A stretch of 64,000 nt of DNA from Pratylenchus scribneri (lineage: Eukaryota; Nematoda; Chromadorea; Rhabditida; Pratylenchidae). Shown here piece by piece: positions 35,965 through 46,948 of this stretch. How positions within the stretch are numbered: position 1 is the first letter of the stretch; the number at the start of each line of letters is the position of its first letter. The translations under genes and the position numbers were made by a program. The stretch is from positions 992,001 to 1,056,000 of the forward strand of contig JAQSEB010000091.1 of NCBI GenBank assembly GCA_030063045.1, given 5' to 3'. Below the pieces are notes generated by a model. The model was not told the origin of the DNA, did not search any database, and saw only the letters and a program-made list of their open reading frames with translations.

Positions 35965-36475
35965 TTATTATTTGACAATTTCATAGGGGGAAGGATTATT
36001 TCACGCCAAAGGAATGGCCAAAAAATCGCGCCTTTTCCTCCATTTTGCAGTTTGCACATCTCATTACGCCCATCTGTTGGCCAGGATTGGCTTCGATGGG
36101 CCAAGCTGCACATCGGGCCGGTTGTGATGAGTGAATCATTCCTTTAGAATACTTTTCCTTCCTTTAAATTTTCCTAATACGCTAATAGATAAATGGAATA
36201 TTGGGCATTGCAAACATATAGCGGAAAAAGCTCCCAGCAGCCCCAGGGGAAAGAAGGAAGAAGGCAATAACCATAGAAGATAATTATGCGCAAATTCATC
36301 AATTTCATAAAAATTGAAGATGATTTTACGCGGAGAGGATTGGCCAAAAATCGTGCCTTCTTCCTACCAGCACCTATCATAGCCTGGCGACTGTGAATCA
36401 TTTTGTCATCATAATACTTTCCCTTCCCTTCAATCTTACTAATACGCTAATATACGGAAAGTATGGGCATTGGGC
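35965..36475. repeat. Diverged tandem duplication, offset about 275-300 bp
   Basis: The two copies share CAATTTCATA, GGCCAAAAATCG-GCCTT, GTGAATCATT, ACTTTCCTTCC-TT and TAATACGCTAATA followed by ATTGGGCATTG-CA and CATATAGCG-AAA-GC, in the same order. The first is near 35970-36240 and the second near 36290-36500. Confidence 0.65.
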
Positions 36476-37681
36476 ACACATAGCGAAAAGCCCCTTGGTG
36501 ATGAGGGAAGGCACGCTTGAAAGCCCTTTTGGAAAGGAGAGGAAGAAAGAAGGTGTGCGTGAAGAACGGCGAGGATTCGCGGTGTGTGGATTGTGAATAA
36601 TGCGAAGGGAATATGAATTGAATGGTATGAGGATGATCTGCTAGGATGGGGGACTGTGGGGATGAATGGACTGCTCTTCTTGCTCTGGAAGAAAGCAAAT
36701 GTGATGGCCCGGCCAATGTGTGGAGAAGGATGCGTTGTGGCCAAGGGCAGGCTAACCGGCTGGACCAACCGGCCAATTCCCTCCTTCGCAGGTTCTCCAT
36801 TTCAAAGCCGTAAAAATAAAAGAAGGGGAGGATCGAGGGAAAGTGGCCAAGAAAGTACGATTGGAAGGAAATGAGCCGAAGAGGTGGTGGAAGATGGTCA
36901 TCCAAAAGAAAAGTGCAAAAACCGGAGCGGGAGGAGGCCGGCTGGCTCAAGATGTGCACCGTTTGATGGTCCATTTTCTCATATCCAAGCCGAAAGGAAA
37001 AAAGCTAATATCGCCGCTTTATGATCATCCGAAAGTGGCGCCGCATTCTTCCCAGGATCCCCTTCCTCCTCACTTTTTCATCATTCACATTTCAAAACAA
37101 TTCATCATTTTCATTTTGCCCTCCGCCTCCACAAATTGACCATCCCCCGAGAGGGCATAGCGCCTTTTATGGGAATGATCTTCACACCGGGAAATGGGGG
37201 AAAGTGTCATCGTCGGCAAAAAGGAGAAAAGGGGGAATCGCCACAAATTCTTCACCTTTGAAAGTGCGTTTTGATAGAGGCTGGAAGGAATGTAAAAAGG
37301 GGAAAAGTGTTTTGCTGGATTGGAAAGGGGGAAAAGAGGGTGGCTTCTTTCCATCCATTGCCACTTTTTATGTGATGATCCAGACTGGCAGCAGAAGGAG
37401 GAGGAAGGGAAAAGGCGCAAACCATTTTATGGCTTTTTGTTGAATGTGTGATGGGAAGAGGGGCGAGGCTTTAATATATTTGCATTTTGATGAGAGGAAG
37501 GGGAAAGGGCAAAATGGACAAATTTGGAAGCCAAAAAGGGTTGAAGAAAACAGCGGGAAGTGGCTCAAAAATAGATGAAACGGTGGAAGGCATATTAATG
37601 TGCCAATGGGGTGAAAAATTAATAAAATGGAATATTAAATCAATTTAATAGCAGAAATGGTGGAATTAAATCAGAACATTA

Positions 37682-38360
37682 ACCAGGCGGAATTATTCTT
37701 AACCAGGCGAAATTATTCTTAATCAGGCGGAATTATTCTTAGCCAGGCGGAATTATTCTAACCAGGCGGAATTATTCTAACAAGGCGGAATTATTCTTAG
37801 CCAGGCGGAATTATTCTTAGCCAGGCGGAATTATTCTAACCAGGCGGAATTATTCTTAGCCAGGCGGAATTATTCTAACCAGGCGGAATTATTCTAACCA
37901 GGCGGAATTATTCTTAACCAGGCGGAATTATTCTAACCAGGCGGAATTATTCTAACTAGGCGGAATTATTCTAAGTTTGCCAGGCGGAATTATTCTAACC
38001 AGGCGAAATTATTCTAACCAGGCGGAATTATTCTAACCAGGCGGAATTATTCTTAGCCAGGCGGAATTATTCTAACCAGGCGGAATTATTCTAACCAGGC
38101 GGAATTATTCTTAACCAGGCGGAATTATTCTTACTTAGCCAGGCGGAATTATTCTAACCAGGCGGAATTATTCTAAGTTCGCCAGGCGGAATTATTCTAA
38201 CCAGGCGGAATTATTCTAAGTTCGCCAGGCGGAATTATTCTAACCAGGCGGAATTATTCTAAGTTCGCCAGGCGGAATTATTCTTAGCCAGGCGGAATTA
38301 TTCTTAGCCAGGCGGAATTATTCTTAGCCAGGCGGAATTATTCTTAATCAGGCGGAATTA
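37682..38360. repeat. 19-bp satellite array
   Basis: About 35 copies of a 19-bp unit, AACCAGGCGGAATTATTCT, with variants in the spacer (TTAGCC, TTAACC, AAGTTTGCC or AAGTTCGCC before AGGCGG). The AAGTTCGCC form recurs on its own higher-order spacing near 38170-38280. It is unrelated in sequence to the TTCCGGAA arrays. Confidence 0.95.
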
Positions 38361-38954
38361 AAATCATAACAAGCCGAAATGATGTAAAAAGCCACTTATT
38401 TTACAAATTTTTTTATTAGAGAAGATTTAATGCTTTCAAATACATATCGCTTTCTCAAATTGTTGCGTCCTTATTGAACTATGGATAAATGAATGGCTTC
38501 ATATTGAAATGGTACTGCTGGAAGGTCCTTTTTGAATTTCAATGAATGAATGAATGAATTCAATAATAAATTCCGAAATGCTCCAACAAATTTTGGCGAC
38601 GATAAAATCAACGCTCACAAATGGCAAATGGGGCGGCAATGAGAGTGGCAAATGCAAATTGCTCATTTTCCTCCTCAAATGGGCGTTGGAATCCTGAAAG
38701 CCTCACCTACCTCCTCCATTCTCCTCCTTCTCCCTCATTGTCCACTCCTTTTGTCGCCGTCTTCCAAAAGATGCTATCATTTTCATTTTTCATTATAACA
38801 TAAATCTGCGCACCACTAATTTTCCTTTCTAAAATTTCACTTTACTTTGTAATCTATTAATTAGATATTAGTAAATTTGCAGAATAAATTATTTAAGGAA
38901 AAAGAGTACAAAACATCAAAACTTTCTAATGGTTTAAGGGTTTATTCTTTATTC

Positions 38955-39170
38955 AATTCATCATAAACCATATACATAATTGGATAGAGCTGGTCAAGAC
39001 ACAATGAATGGTATATAATTTGTTATAGTTTGGTCAAAATTAAATGTATTTAACGGTTTAAACCCATTCTGATTTAATGGTTTAAAACGAATTAAAATTT
39101 GTTAAGCCAAAGCTATCAATTGAGTATAAGGTTGGTGGTCTAGGTTAAAGCATTGAACAGTTACAATTTT
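38955..39170 (+). repeat. Repeat family B, copy 4
   Basis: Just beyond the AP-2 stop; has GGATAGAGCTGGTCAAGACA. Confidence 0.8.
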
Positions 39171-39294
39171 TTTGTCATTTTTAGTAATTTTTCAGCAAAT
39201 TAAAAATTTCTCTTTAAAAAATATAAATTTTAATCGCCAGTGTGAGCAGAAAATTTACAAATAATATTTTGTACTTTCCATTCATTTTTTCATT

Positions 39295-42200
39295 TTATTT
39301 TCCTCCTTGTTGTGTTTGCTGTTGAACATTCCGTTCGAATTCATTCAACCAATTCAGTAGGGCAGTGATGGATGCCAAAATTGCGGGGGTGCCGAAGCCA
39401 TGGGTCACCTTAAAATTGGCAAAAATTAGAATAAATTAGAAATAACTGGAATCAAAAATTCGGACTGTATTTAACTTTTTTTAAAGGGCCAGAAATGAAC
39501 AGTATCATGGCCATTCTTTTGGCCATAACTCAATAGGAAAGTAATCAATTCAGGAAGGCGATATGCAATTTGAAAGCCCTAGATATCCTCTAAAAAGTGG
39601 CTTTTCTAATTTTTGAAAATTTAAAACATTTTGTAAAATAAGCAATTTTCCTCTGAAAATTAGAATTTATTGCATTAAAAGAAATGTAGCAATTTAAAAA
39701 TGATGGAATTATATAAATTTCAAAAAGCCAATTTTTAGAAGACATTTAGGGCTTTCAAATGGTATATCGCCTTCGCTTTGGTTGGTTCCTTGTTGAATTA
39801 TGGAGATAAAATGCCAATTTAATACTGGTACATTAACATAAGAAAAGGAAATAAAAATCACCATTGAGAAATGTGTAAGATGTTGTTGAATGGAATGCTC
39901 CAAAATAGGTCGAGCATTGCCTTCGCAAAGGGGACTTCGATCTTGCCTTAGCAATTCGGCCAATTCCGCCAACATTGTTTTTGTTGCCCCAATCAATTGT
40001 TTTCGTAGTTGTTGATCGCCAGCTGTGGTTGGCTGGGCCATTTTGAATGCCATATAGTCGGCAATTTGTTTGGCCGGAAATTCATTCTCACAAAGAGCAT
40101 GACTAAAAGTAAAGTGGGTTAGAAATGAAACGATCCCAAGTTGTGTTAGGGGACGTTTACCAACATTTCAGTTACATTGAACCATTATTTTAGCCATAGC
40201 TCAGCAAGGCGATAACGAATTTTGGAAGGCGATATACCATTTGGAAGATCAAAGTTTTCTCTACAAAAGTGCCTTTAAATTTTATGAAATTCTACTAATA
40301 GATTAGAAGAAATATTCATGTTATAATTAATAATAATAAACCAAATCCTCTGAGGAAAAACAGTTTATATTAGAAATTGTTTTAGAGAAGATTTAGGGCT
40401 TTCAAATGGCATATCGCCTTCCAAAATTGGTTATTTCCTTGTTAAGATTTGGTCAAAAGAACAACCCAAAATAATTAAATATCTCTTTCTTAAAGTTGCC
40501 ATTTTATAATGCAAAAACCCTAATAAAGGAACATCAAAAATGGCAAATGCTTTATACTATTTATGGCAACCCTGGCTGATAAAATTCAATTAAAAAACGC
40601 ACAAATCCCTGGCCAAATTTGCTGCCTCACATTCCACCAGTGCGGTCAATGTTGAAACATTCGCAGTTTTCCTTCGCCCAGCCGGCAAAACTAGGCCATA
40701 TCTTTTCAGGGAATCGCGCAACGATTTTCCTCCATCCTTGGATTTGGCCCTATTATTGAAAATGAAAAGTAAAGAAAATAATACAAAGAAAGAAACACCT
40801 GCGAAGAATGCCGCCAAGCACGGAAGCATTCAAACATTCCGGTGGATTTATTCGCCTCAAAAAATTTATTTTATTTTAAATGGGAGTTTGATTTTAAAAA
40901 AATACCGATGAATTTCGCCTACAGAAACCCGATATTTTGGCGTTGAACTGAGCAGAGAGAGGCGACCTTAAACAACAAGGAGGGAGAATAATGCCTTTGG
41001 AATTATTCAGTTAAATGACATTTATTTCCACAGTACTGCTGCCCAAACTTTTCGCCTTTTATAATAATTCATCAAGGAACAAGGACCGAATTAATTATTT
41101 TTTAATTATCTGATTAAACGCAGACCGTTGACTATCTATTTTGATATTTAATTTATTTAATCAGAATCAGAAATGATGGAGTTATGCTAAAAAAAACCTT
41201 CGCTAATCCCTAGAAAAAATGGCATTTTTTAATGGTTTTTTTGGCATTATATTAATATTTTATTATACAAAGCCAATAGTACTATATTCTCTTTAATCTG
41301 ATACTAAAATCACCAAAATTGTTTCAGACCTAAATGAGTATAAAATAAACGGCACTAATAAGTTGGGTGTAATCAATTTTCACTGACCAGGAACGGTGCA
41401 AAATGTGTTCATCGGATTGATTGGAGGCAATCCGGGTGATGGAATTGAACCAAGACCGGAATCATTCAGGGTTGATGGGCACAACGGGGTTGGGATAGAA
41501 TTGTTTGGGGGAACAATGCCAAGGAGATGGCGAGTGGCTGCTGCGGTCATTTGCCGTGCCGATTGGCCTTTTCTGATCACTCCTCCAATGCCACCCATAT
41601 CGGCACCCAACAATTTGAGGCCACCGCCAACATTGCCAGGCTGCGATTCATCCGAACTTCCTTCCTCTTCCATTTTTTCTGTTATCGAAATTCTGCTGCA
41701 CGGCGGGAATGGCGGCAAAACACGTAGCAGTTCCATCTGATATAAGGAAAATGTTGTAATTTTTTGGAGTATAAGTATTCGAATTTCGAGATAAAATTAT
41801 TATCTGAATGCAAAACAAACATATGTGATTGCTATTGCGAAGGGCTTTATCCTAAAAGTCTATTTTATTAACTGAAAAATGCAAAGGAAATTATTTAGTT
41901 TAAAATGAAAAGTGCAATTAAAATTACAATCCTTTTCCGGAATGAAATGATAGAAGCATATGGTATTGTGGAAACTAATTCTCATTCCGGAAAGAATCTA
42001 ACCGGAAACAATTCTAATTTTCATTCCGGAAAGAATTCTGATTTTTATTCCGGAAATAATTCTGATTTTCATTCCGGAAAAAGCCAACCGGAAACAATTC
42101 TGATTTTCATTCCGGAAAGAATTCTGATTTACATTCCGGAAAGAATTCTGATTTTTATTCCGGAAATAATTCTGATTTTCATTCCGGAAACAATTCTGAT

Positions 42201-44256
42201 TTTCATTCCGGAAAGAATTCTGATTTACATTCCGGAAAGAATTCTGATTTTCATTCCGGAAAGAATTCTGATTTACATTCCGGAAAGAATTCTGATTTTC
42301 ATTCCGGAAAGAATTCTGATTTTTATTCCGGAAAGAATTCTGATTTACATTTCGGAAAGAATTCTGATTTTCATTCCGGAAAGAATTCTGATTTTCATTC
42401 CGGAAAGAATTCTGATTTTCATTCCGGAAAGAATTCTGATTTTCATTCCGGAAAGAATTCTGATTTACATTCCGGAAATAATTCTAATTTTCATTCCGGA
42501 AAGAATTCTGATTTACATTCCGGAAAGAATTCTGATTTTTATTCCGGAAAGAGTTCTGATTTACATTCCGGAAAGAATTCTGATTTTCATTCCGGAAAGA
42601 ATTTCTGATTTACATTCCGGAAAGAATTCTGATTTTCATTCCGGAAAGAATTCTGATTTACATTCCGGAAAGAATCTGATTTTCATTCCGGAAAGAATTC
42701 TGATTTACATTCCGGAAAGAATTCTGATTTTCATTCCGGAAAGAATTCTGATCCGAAGACACACTTATGTTATATTAGTGTTTTTTTCCAATTCTGACTG
42801 ATTTCTGATTTTAATTTCGATTTTTAAGTGTACCGTATGCCTTACCTCATTAAATCAAACTAATTCCCATTTTCCTTTATATCCCTTTTATATTTTGAAT
42901 TTGATTTGATATTGAATTTTTTGGGTAATATGTAATTCAAAAAAGGACCAAACATTTCAGGAAGTCGATATTCACTTTGAAAGTCTATAAAAAGTTGCTT
43001 TTAATTTTTTGAAAATTTAAAAATTTGTAAAATTAAATTTCATGAAATTTTAATAAGCCACTTTTTAGAGGGTACTTTTTTATACTTTAAAATGGTAAAT
43101 TGCCTTCCTTTGAATTACAATAACCTCACTGTGAGATATTGACCAAAAACAAAATAATCTTTACCGCTCTTTTTTCACAAATAATTTACTTACACTTTCC
43201 GCCCCTCTTTGATGTTGGAATTGGACCAATGAACAGTTCGAATGGGTGGCTGATTGTTGCAAACTGGCTGATGGGGCCAATGCCACCATATAATCAAGGG
43301 AGGATTGTTGCTGTTCCCCTGCGGTTTGGCTACTATAAAGTTGTTGTTGCTGTTGATGATGGTGATGGTGAAGGTGCCGGCCAACAAGTTGATGATGTTG
43401 CTGGCCAATTGGCGTGGCCGCAGCGAACATTGCCGAATAGCCCTATTCAAAAATGAATGGATGGATTTAAATTTTAGATTCCCTCATTCCAGAGGCTCCG
43501 AATTTCCTCCCATGGATGACATTTTCCCACCTTGACCCTCAAATAGTCCTTTTGCCTAGAATTACTCCCTGCGCGGCCATTTTGGCTAAATTTTCTCCCT
43601 CTGAGTCATTCTCACATGATAATCCGCCGCGGCATAAGCAAATGGATAGGCGGCTGAAGGGGTGGTTTGGAAATGAGCAGTGGCGGCGGCCGCCACGGCC
43701 AATTGCTGTTGTTGCCTTTGCTGTTGTTGCTGATCATTATTATTATTATTTGCGGTGCCACTTGTTCCACATTCATTTCGCTTTTAAGTTAAAATGGGAA
43801 ATCAAAGAAGTAATATGGGATGAGTACCGCTGATTGACCTTATTAAGGTTTTGGCCAATATCTTAGCGAGGCAATAACCAATTCGGGAAGGCGAGATATC
43901 AATTTAAAGCCAAAAATGTCCTCTAAAAAGTGGCTTTTTTTAAATTTTATGAAATCTGTGATTTAAAGAAAATATATATCTTTGAATATAATAAACACGA
44001 TTTCTATGAAGAAAAAACGCTATTTTAATAAACTGTCAAGATTTCTTAAAAATTAAAAAGCCACTTTTTAGAAGGCACTTTATAGGTATTCTAACGGTAT
44101 ATCGCCTTCCTGAATTGGCTGCTTCCCTTTTAAGCTATAGGCCAAAATAATGGCACAATTACACTATCAGCAAATGGCAATTGAAGCGGATTTGATTGAA
44201 TATTTCACAACCAAAACAAAACTGCAACTCACTCCGTTGTTTCCGTTGGATTCCAT
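39295..44256 (-). CDS. AP-2 family transcription factor (TFAP2)
   Basis: Sequence-specific DNA-binding dimer that controls development. Nine exons: 44256-44233, 43780-43616, 43442-43194, 41736-41388, 40966-40906, 40855-40799, 40749-40603, 40102-39862 and 39408-39295, giving 468 residues with continuous phase. The first 150 residues are Asn/Gln/His/Ala-rich, as in many AP-2 transactivation regions. The conserved domain starts at [20 protein letters not shown] and continues [93 protein letters not shown] and THGFGTPAI. This is the full basic plus helix-span-helix region. Intron 3 (about 1.45 kb) holds a 24-bp satellite and a degenerate family A copy; further family A copies are in introns 1, 7 and 8. 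One acceptor reads TTGAG, which is unusual but demanded by the frame. Confidence 0.96.
39515..39811. repeat. Palindromic family A, copy 11
   Basis: AP-2 intron 8, between exons 39862-40102 and 39295-39408. Confidence 0.8.
40188..40460. repeat. Palindromic family A, copy 12
   Basis: AP-2 intron 7. The left arm is more diverged than the right. Confidence 0.8.
41070..41345. repeat. Repeat family D, AP-2 intron 4
   Basis: Diverged copy (AAACGCAGACCGTTGACTAT; TCTTTAATCTGATACTAAAA) immediately beside exon 4. Confidence 0.5.
41965..42752. repeat. 24-bp TTCCGGAA minisatellite, locus 2
   Basis: About 31 units with the same 24-bp consensus as the array at 2083-2945 and the same orientation. Here the variation is in the second half (GATTTTCATT, GATTTACATT, GATTTTTATT) rather than in the G/C position. 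A few units are shortened or frame-shifted. It lies inside AP-2 intron 3 and creates a spurious 298-codon open frame on the plus strand. Confidence 0.96.
42935..43150. repeat. Palindromic family A, degenerate copy 13
   Basis: AP-2 intron 3, shortened left arm (AGGAAGTCGATATTCACTTT) with a clear right arm ending in GACCAAAAAC. Confidence 0.6.
43849..44148. repeat. Palindromic family A, copy 14
   Basis: AP-2 intron 1, full length, with the CTTTGAATATAATAAACACG centre. Confidence 0.8.
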
Positions 44257-46948
44257 TGTTTCTCACTTCAGCTGTTCCTTCAAGCCACGCCCACGCCTCC
44301 TTCCTTTAGCAAGCCGAAATTCACACGGAGGTTCGGTGCTTCCGAATTGAGAAGATGGCGCCGTTTGCCTCGCCTCGAGCTGTGCCTCAAGCGGTTGCCC
44401 TCGGGCCAGGATATTTGTTCGTTCGGCTGATTTAGAAGATATGCGTGAATGGAGGGAATATGAAAGGGGGAAGGGGAGGCTGACTGAAAGTTGGAAGGAA
44501 TTTAGGGGAGGGTGGCTTTGGTGGAAGCGGCTGGTTGGAATGGGCGATGGTGGGTGATGACAAGAAGGCAGGAGGCAGTGGCGCCTTTTTCGAGTTGGTC
44601 GAATCAATGTGCCCCCTTTGCCCCCTTGCCCCTCATTTAACCCCGTTTAGGCTGCGCACAAAGTTGTGTATTGGGTTGCCCTTGTCTTTACTGCATTCAC
44701 CGTCAAATTTTTGCGTTGATCCCAATTTTCCCCGCCAACTTTCACTTTCGCGCTTTCTTCTGCCCAAAAGCGGATCCCTCCTACTGACATCGCGCCAGCT
44801 GCAGTTGAACAAGAAGACAGATAAGATCCCCCCTTCACCCTCCCGCCAAATTATACTGGATTCTGCGCGCCCTTTGCCCATTCTTTTTGTGGGGGAAACT
44901 TTTCGCCAGCCAGCAGCTGCGCGTCTTTTATCAGTCAGCTGCTATTCATTAAACAGTGAATTTGGTTTGGATGGATGGAATGGGGAAGAAGGGGTAAGGA
45001 AGGGAATGAAGGAGAAGTTGCTCCGCAACCCCAATCCACAAACTATATGATTGTGGGTAAAAGGGCACGCGTGGAAAATGTTCTGTGGCAAAGGTGTCAT
45101 CAAAAGCCACCCAATTTGTGGGGAGAATAGTGGCTAATCATTCGATTGGAATCAACCATAAAAGAAAGTGGCGACAGCTTTTGCACAATGCCGGATGGGA
45201 GGAGAAAAAATGCCACTTCCTAAAAAATTCTTCCTCATTTTCCTTCAAGCTCCAACTTTTGTGTTCAACCCTTCTTTGATCCATCACAGTCAAATCTGCC
45301 ACCCAAGATTGGTTTTTTTTCAGCTGAACATGGATAAATTGAAAAGGGGAAAGGGAGGCACATGTAAGGGCAGTCCGCCGCGCAGATTTTGATTAGTTAC
45401 TGCCAGCCAGCCACTCTCCAAATTGGAAACTTTCCATCGTGGATCAAAAAAAATTCCAAAAAAGCTGCTGCTTTCATCTTATTCAATTTCGTCGTTTATG
45501 CACAATTTGGACAATAATGGAAGCTTAAAATGGAAGAATGGGAAGAATGAAATGAAAAAGTGTTGTGAGCCAATCTTCTACACCCCCCCCCCCCTTCAAT
45601 CTCGTTCAGGCTTTTCCTCTCATCTTCTTCCTCCAATTTTCCTTGTTTATGCTTATGCGCAATGTGTGGTTTGCATCCGCCGATTACACAAAAAAAGAAG
45701 TGCTACTTCAAAGATTCCACAAATATATGGGCATTTTTCCAAGATTAGACAATGCTTAAATGGTTTGATTGAAATGGGAAAAAGAAGCATTCATTGTTCT
45801 TTTGGTGTTTGCAGCGATGATTGTGTAATTTTGGTGATTTCGGCTCTTTTAGAGCATAACTTCGCTAAGAATTAATATTATAAAGTGATCAATATACCAA
45901 TCGATAGCCAACATATAGCTCTATAAGTGGGCCAAAGATGGTTTGATTTAGCTTATTAGTTGTTGAATTATAGCTCGGCAAAATTGTGGTTCATTCATTT
46001 TCATTCTGTAATTAATAATTTGCCTCATTATATATTTGAAATAAAATATTGGCATTCTGTCATAAAAATGAAATAGAACGTTAAATGAAGAGAACTTGAG
46101 AAATAAGAGATGAGAGAGAATGGTGAAAAAGAAATTAAAGAAAAAAGGTGATAGAAAAATCGAAGAGCGAGACGAGATTTGTTGAATTCGCATCACCCCG
46201 AAACATCGAATAGACGAAACATCGAATGGACGAAATATCGAATGGACGAAACATCGACAAGGAGAATGTGGACGAAACATCGAATTCCCAAAACATCGAA
46301 AAGGGGAAAATGGGACGAAACATCGAAAACTTGAACTGGTTATTAAAATTTTTTAAACGATATACCAATCGACGCGTTTCGATGAGCTAATGCCGAATAT
46401 GCTATTGATTTGGCCAAAAATTCAAAAATAAAAAAGTTATGGCCATTTTAGTTAAATATGTAAATTTTTTGCAAATTTAAAAGGCCATAACATTTTTATT
46501 TTTGAGTTTTGGGCCAAATCAATAGCATATTCGGCATTAGCTCATCGAAACGCGTCGATTGGTATATCGTTTAAAAAATTATAATAACCAGTTCAAGTTT
46601 TCGATGTTTCGTCCGATTTTCCCCTTTTCGATGTTTTGGGAATTCGATGTTTCGTCCACCTTCTCCTTGTCGATGTTTCGTCCATTCGATATTTCGTCCA
46701 TTCGATATTTCGTCTATTCGATGTTTCGGGGTAGAGCCGTTGAATTTTTGAACTTGAAAAAAATTTTAAGAACTACTGAACTGAACCTTTCTCCTCTCCT
46801 CTTCTCATTCTTTACTTTTGCTAATAAATTTTAAATTAATCAAATTTTATTTTAAAGATTTAAACGTTTAATAAATAAATAAGCCTGATTTATACTCAAT
46901 TATTTGGTTCATTTAAACAACATTCCATTATCCATTCAATCAGCGAAA
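44257..46948. other. Divergent spacer between AP-2 and the RRM/zinc-finger gene
   Basis: No gene is supported. 44290-45500 is relatively GC-rich with overlapping ORFs on both strands and no domain; it is the probable AP-2 upstream region. A C-run is at about 45587-45596. The long palindrome at 46196-46731 fills much of the rest, just upstream of the RRM gene start. Confidence 0.6.
46196..46731. mobile_element. Long palindrome with tandem-repeat arms (foldback element 1)
   Basis: Two arms of about 245-250 bp are near-perfect inverted copies around an AT-rich spacer (about 46446-46482). The outer part of each arm is a degenerate tandem repeat of CGATGTTTCGTCC-type units (ACGAAACATCGA on the left arm). 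The inner part is unique: TCGACGCGTTTCGATGAGCT, GCATATTCGGCATT, CAAATCAATAGC and GGCCATAAC. Ends are CCCCGAAACATCG and its complement. There is no ORF for a transposase, so the element would be non-autonomous. Arms built of tandem repeats are a known trait of foldback-type elements. Confidence 0.85.

Larger units (their letters stand above)
35441..39294. other. Spacer between formin and AP-2
   Basis: No gene is supported. ORFs of 100-175 codons at 36400-37450 overlap in several frames and both strands and lack domain motifs. The spacer contains a family A palindrome (35584-35909), a diverged duplication (35965-36475), a 19-bp satellite (37682-38360) and a family B copy (38955-39170). The formin promoter should lie just above 35440, the AP-2 3' end just below 39295. 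Confidence 0.6.

Noticed and set aside
36393..37443. ORFs of 100-175 codons on both strands
   Set aside because: Opposite-strand ORFs cover the same purine/pyrimidine-skewed DNA and none shows family motifs.
41905..42801. 298-codon plus-strand open frame
   Set aside because: Same 24-bp satellite within AP-2 intron 3; no start context or unique sequence.
44263..45050. Plus-strand 171-codon and minus-strand 114-codon ORFs upstream of AP-2
   Set aside because: Overlapping, low complexity, no splice-linked partners; more likely promoter region.
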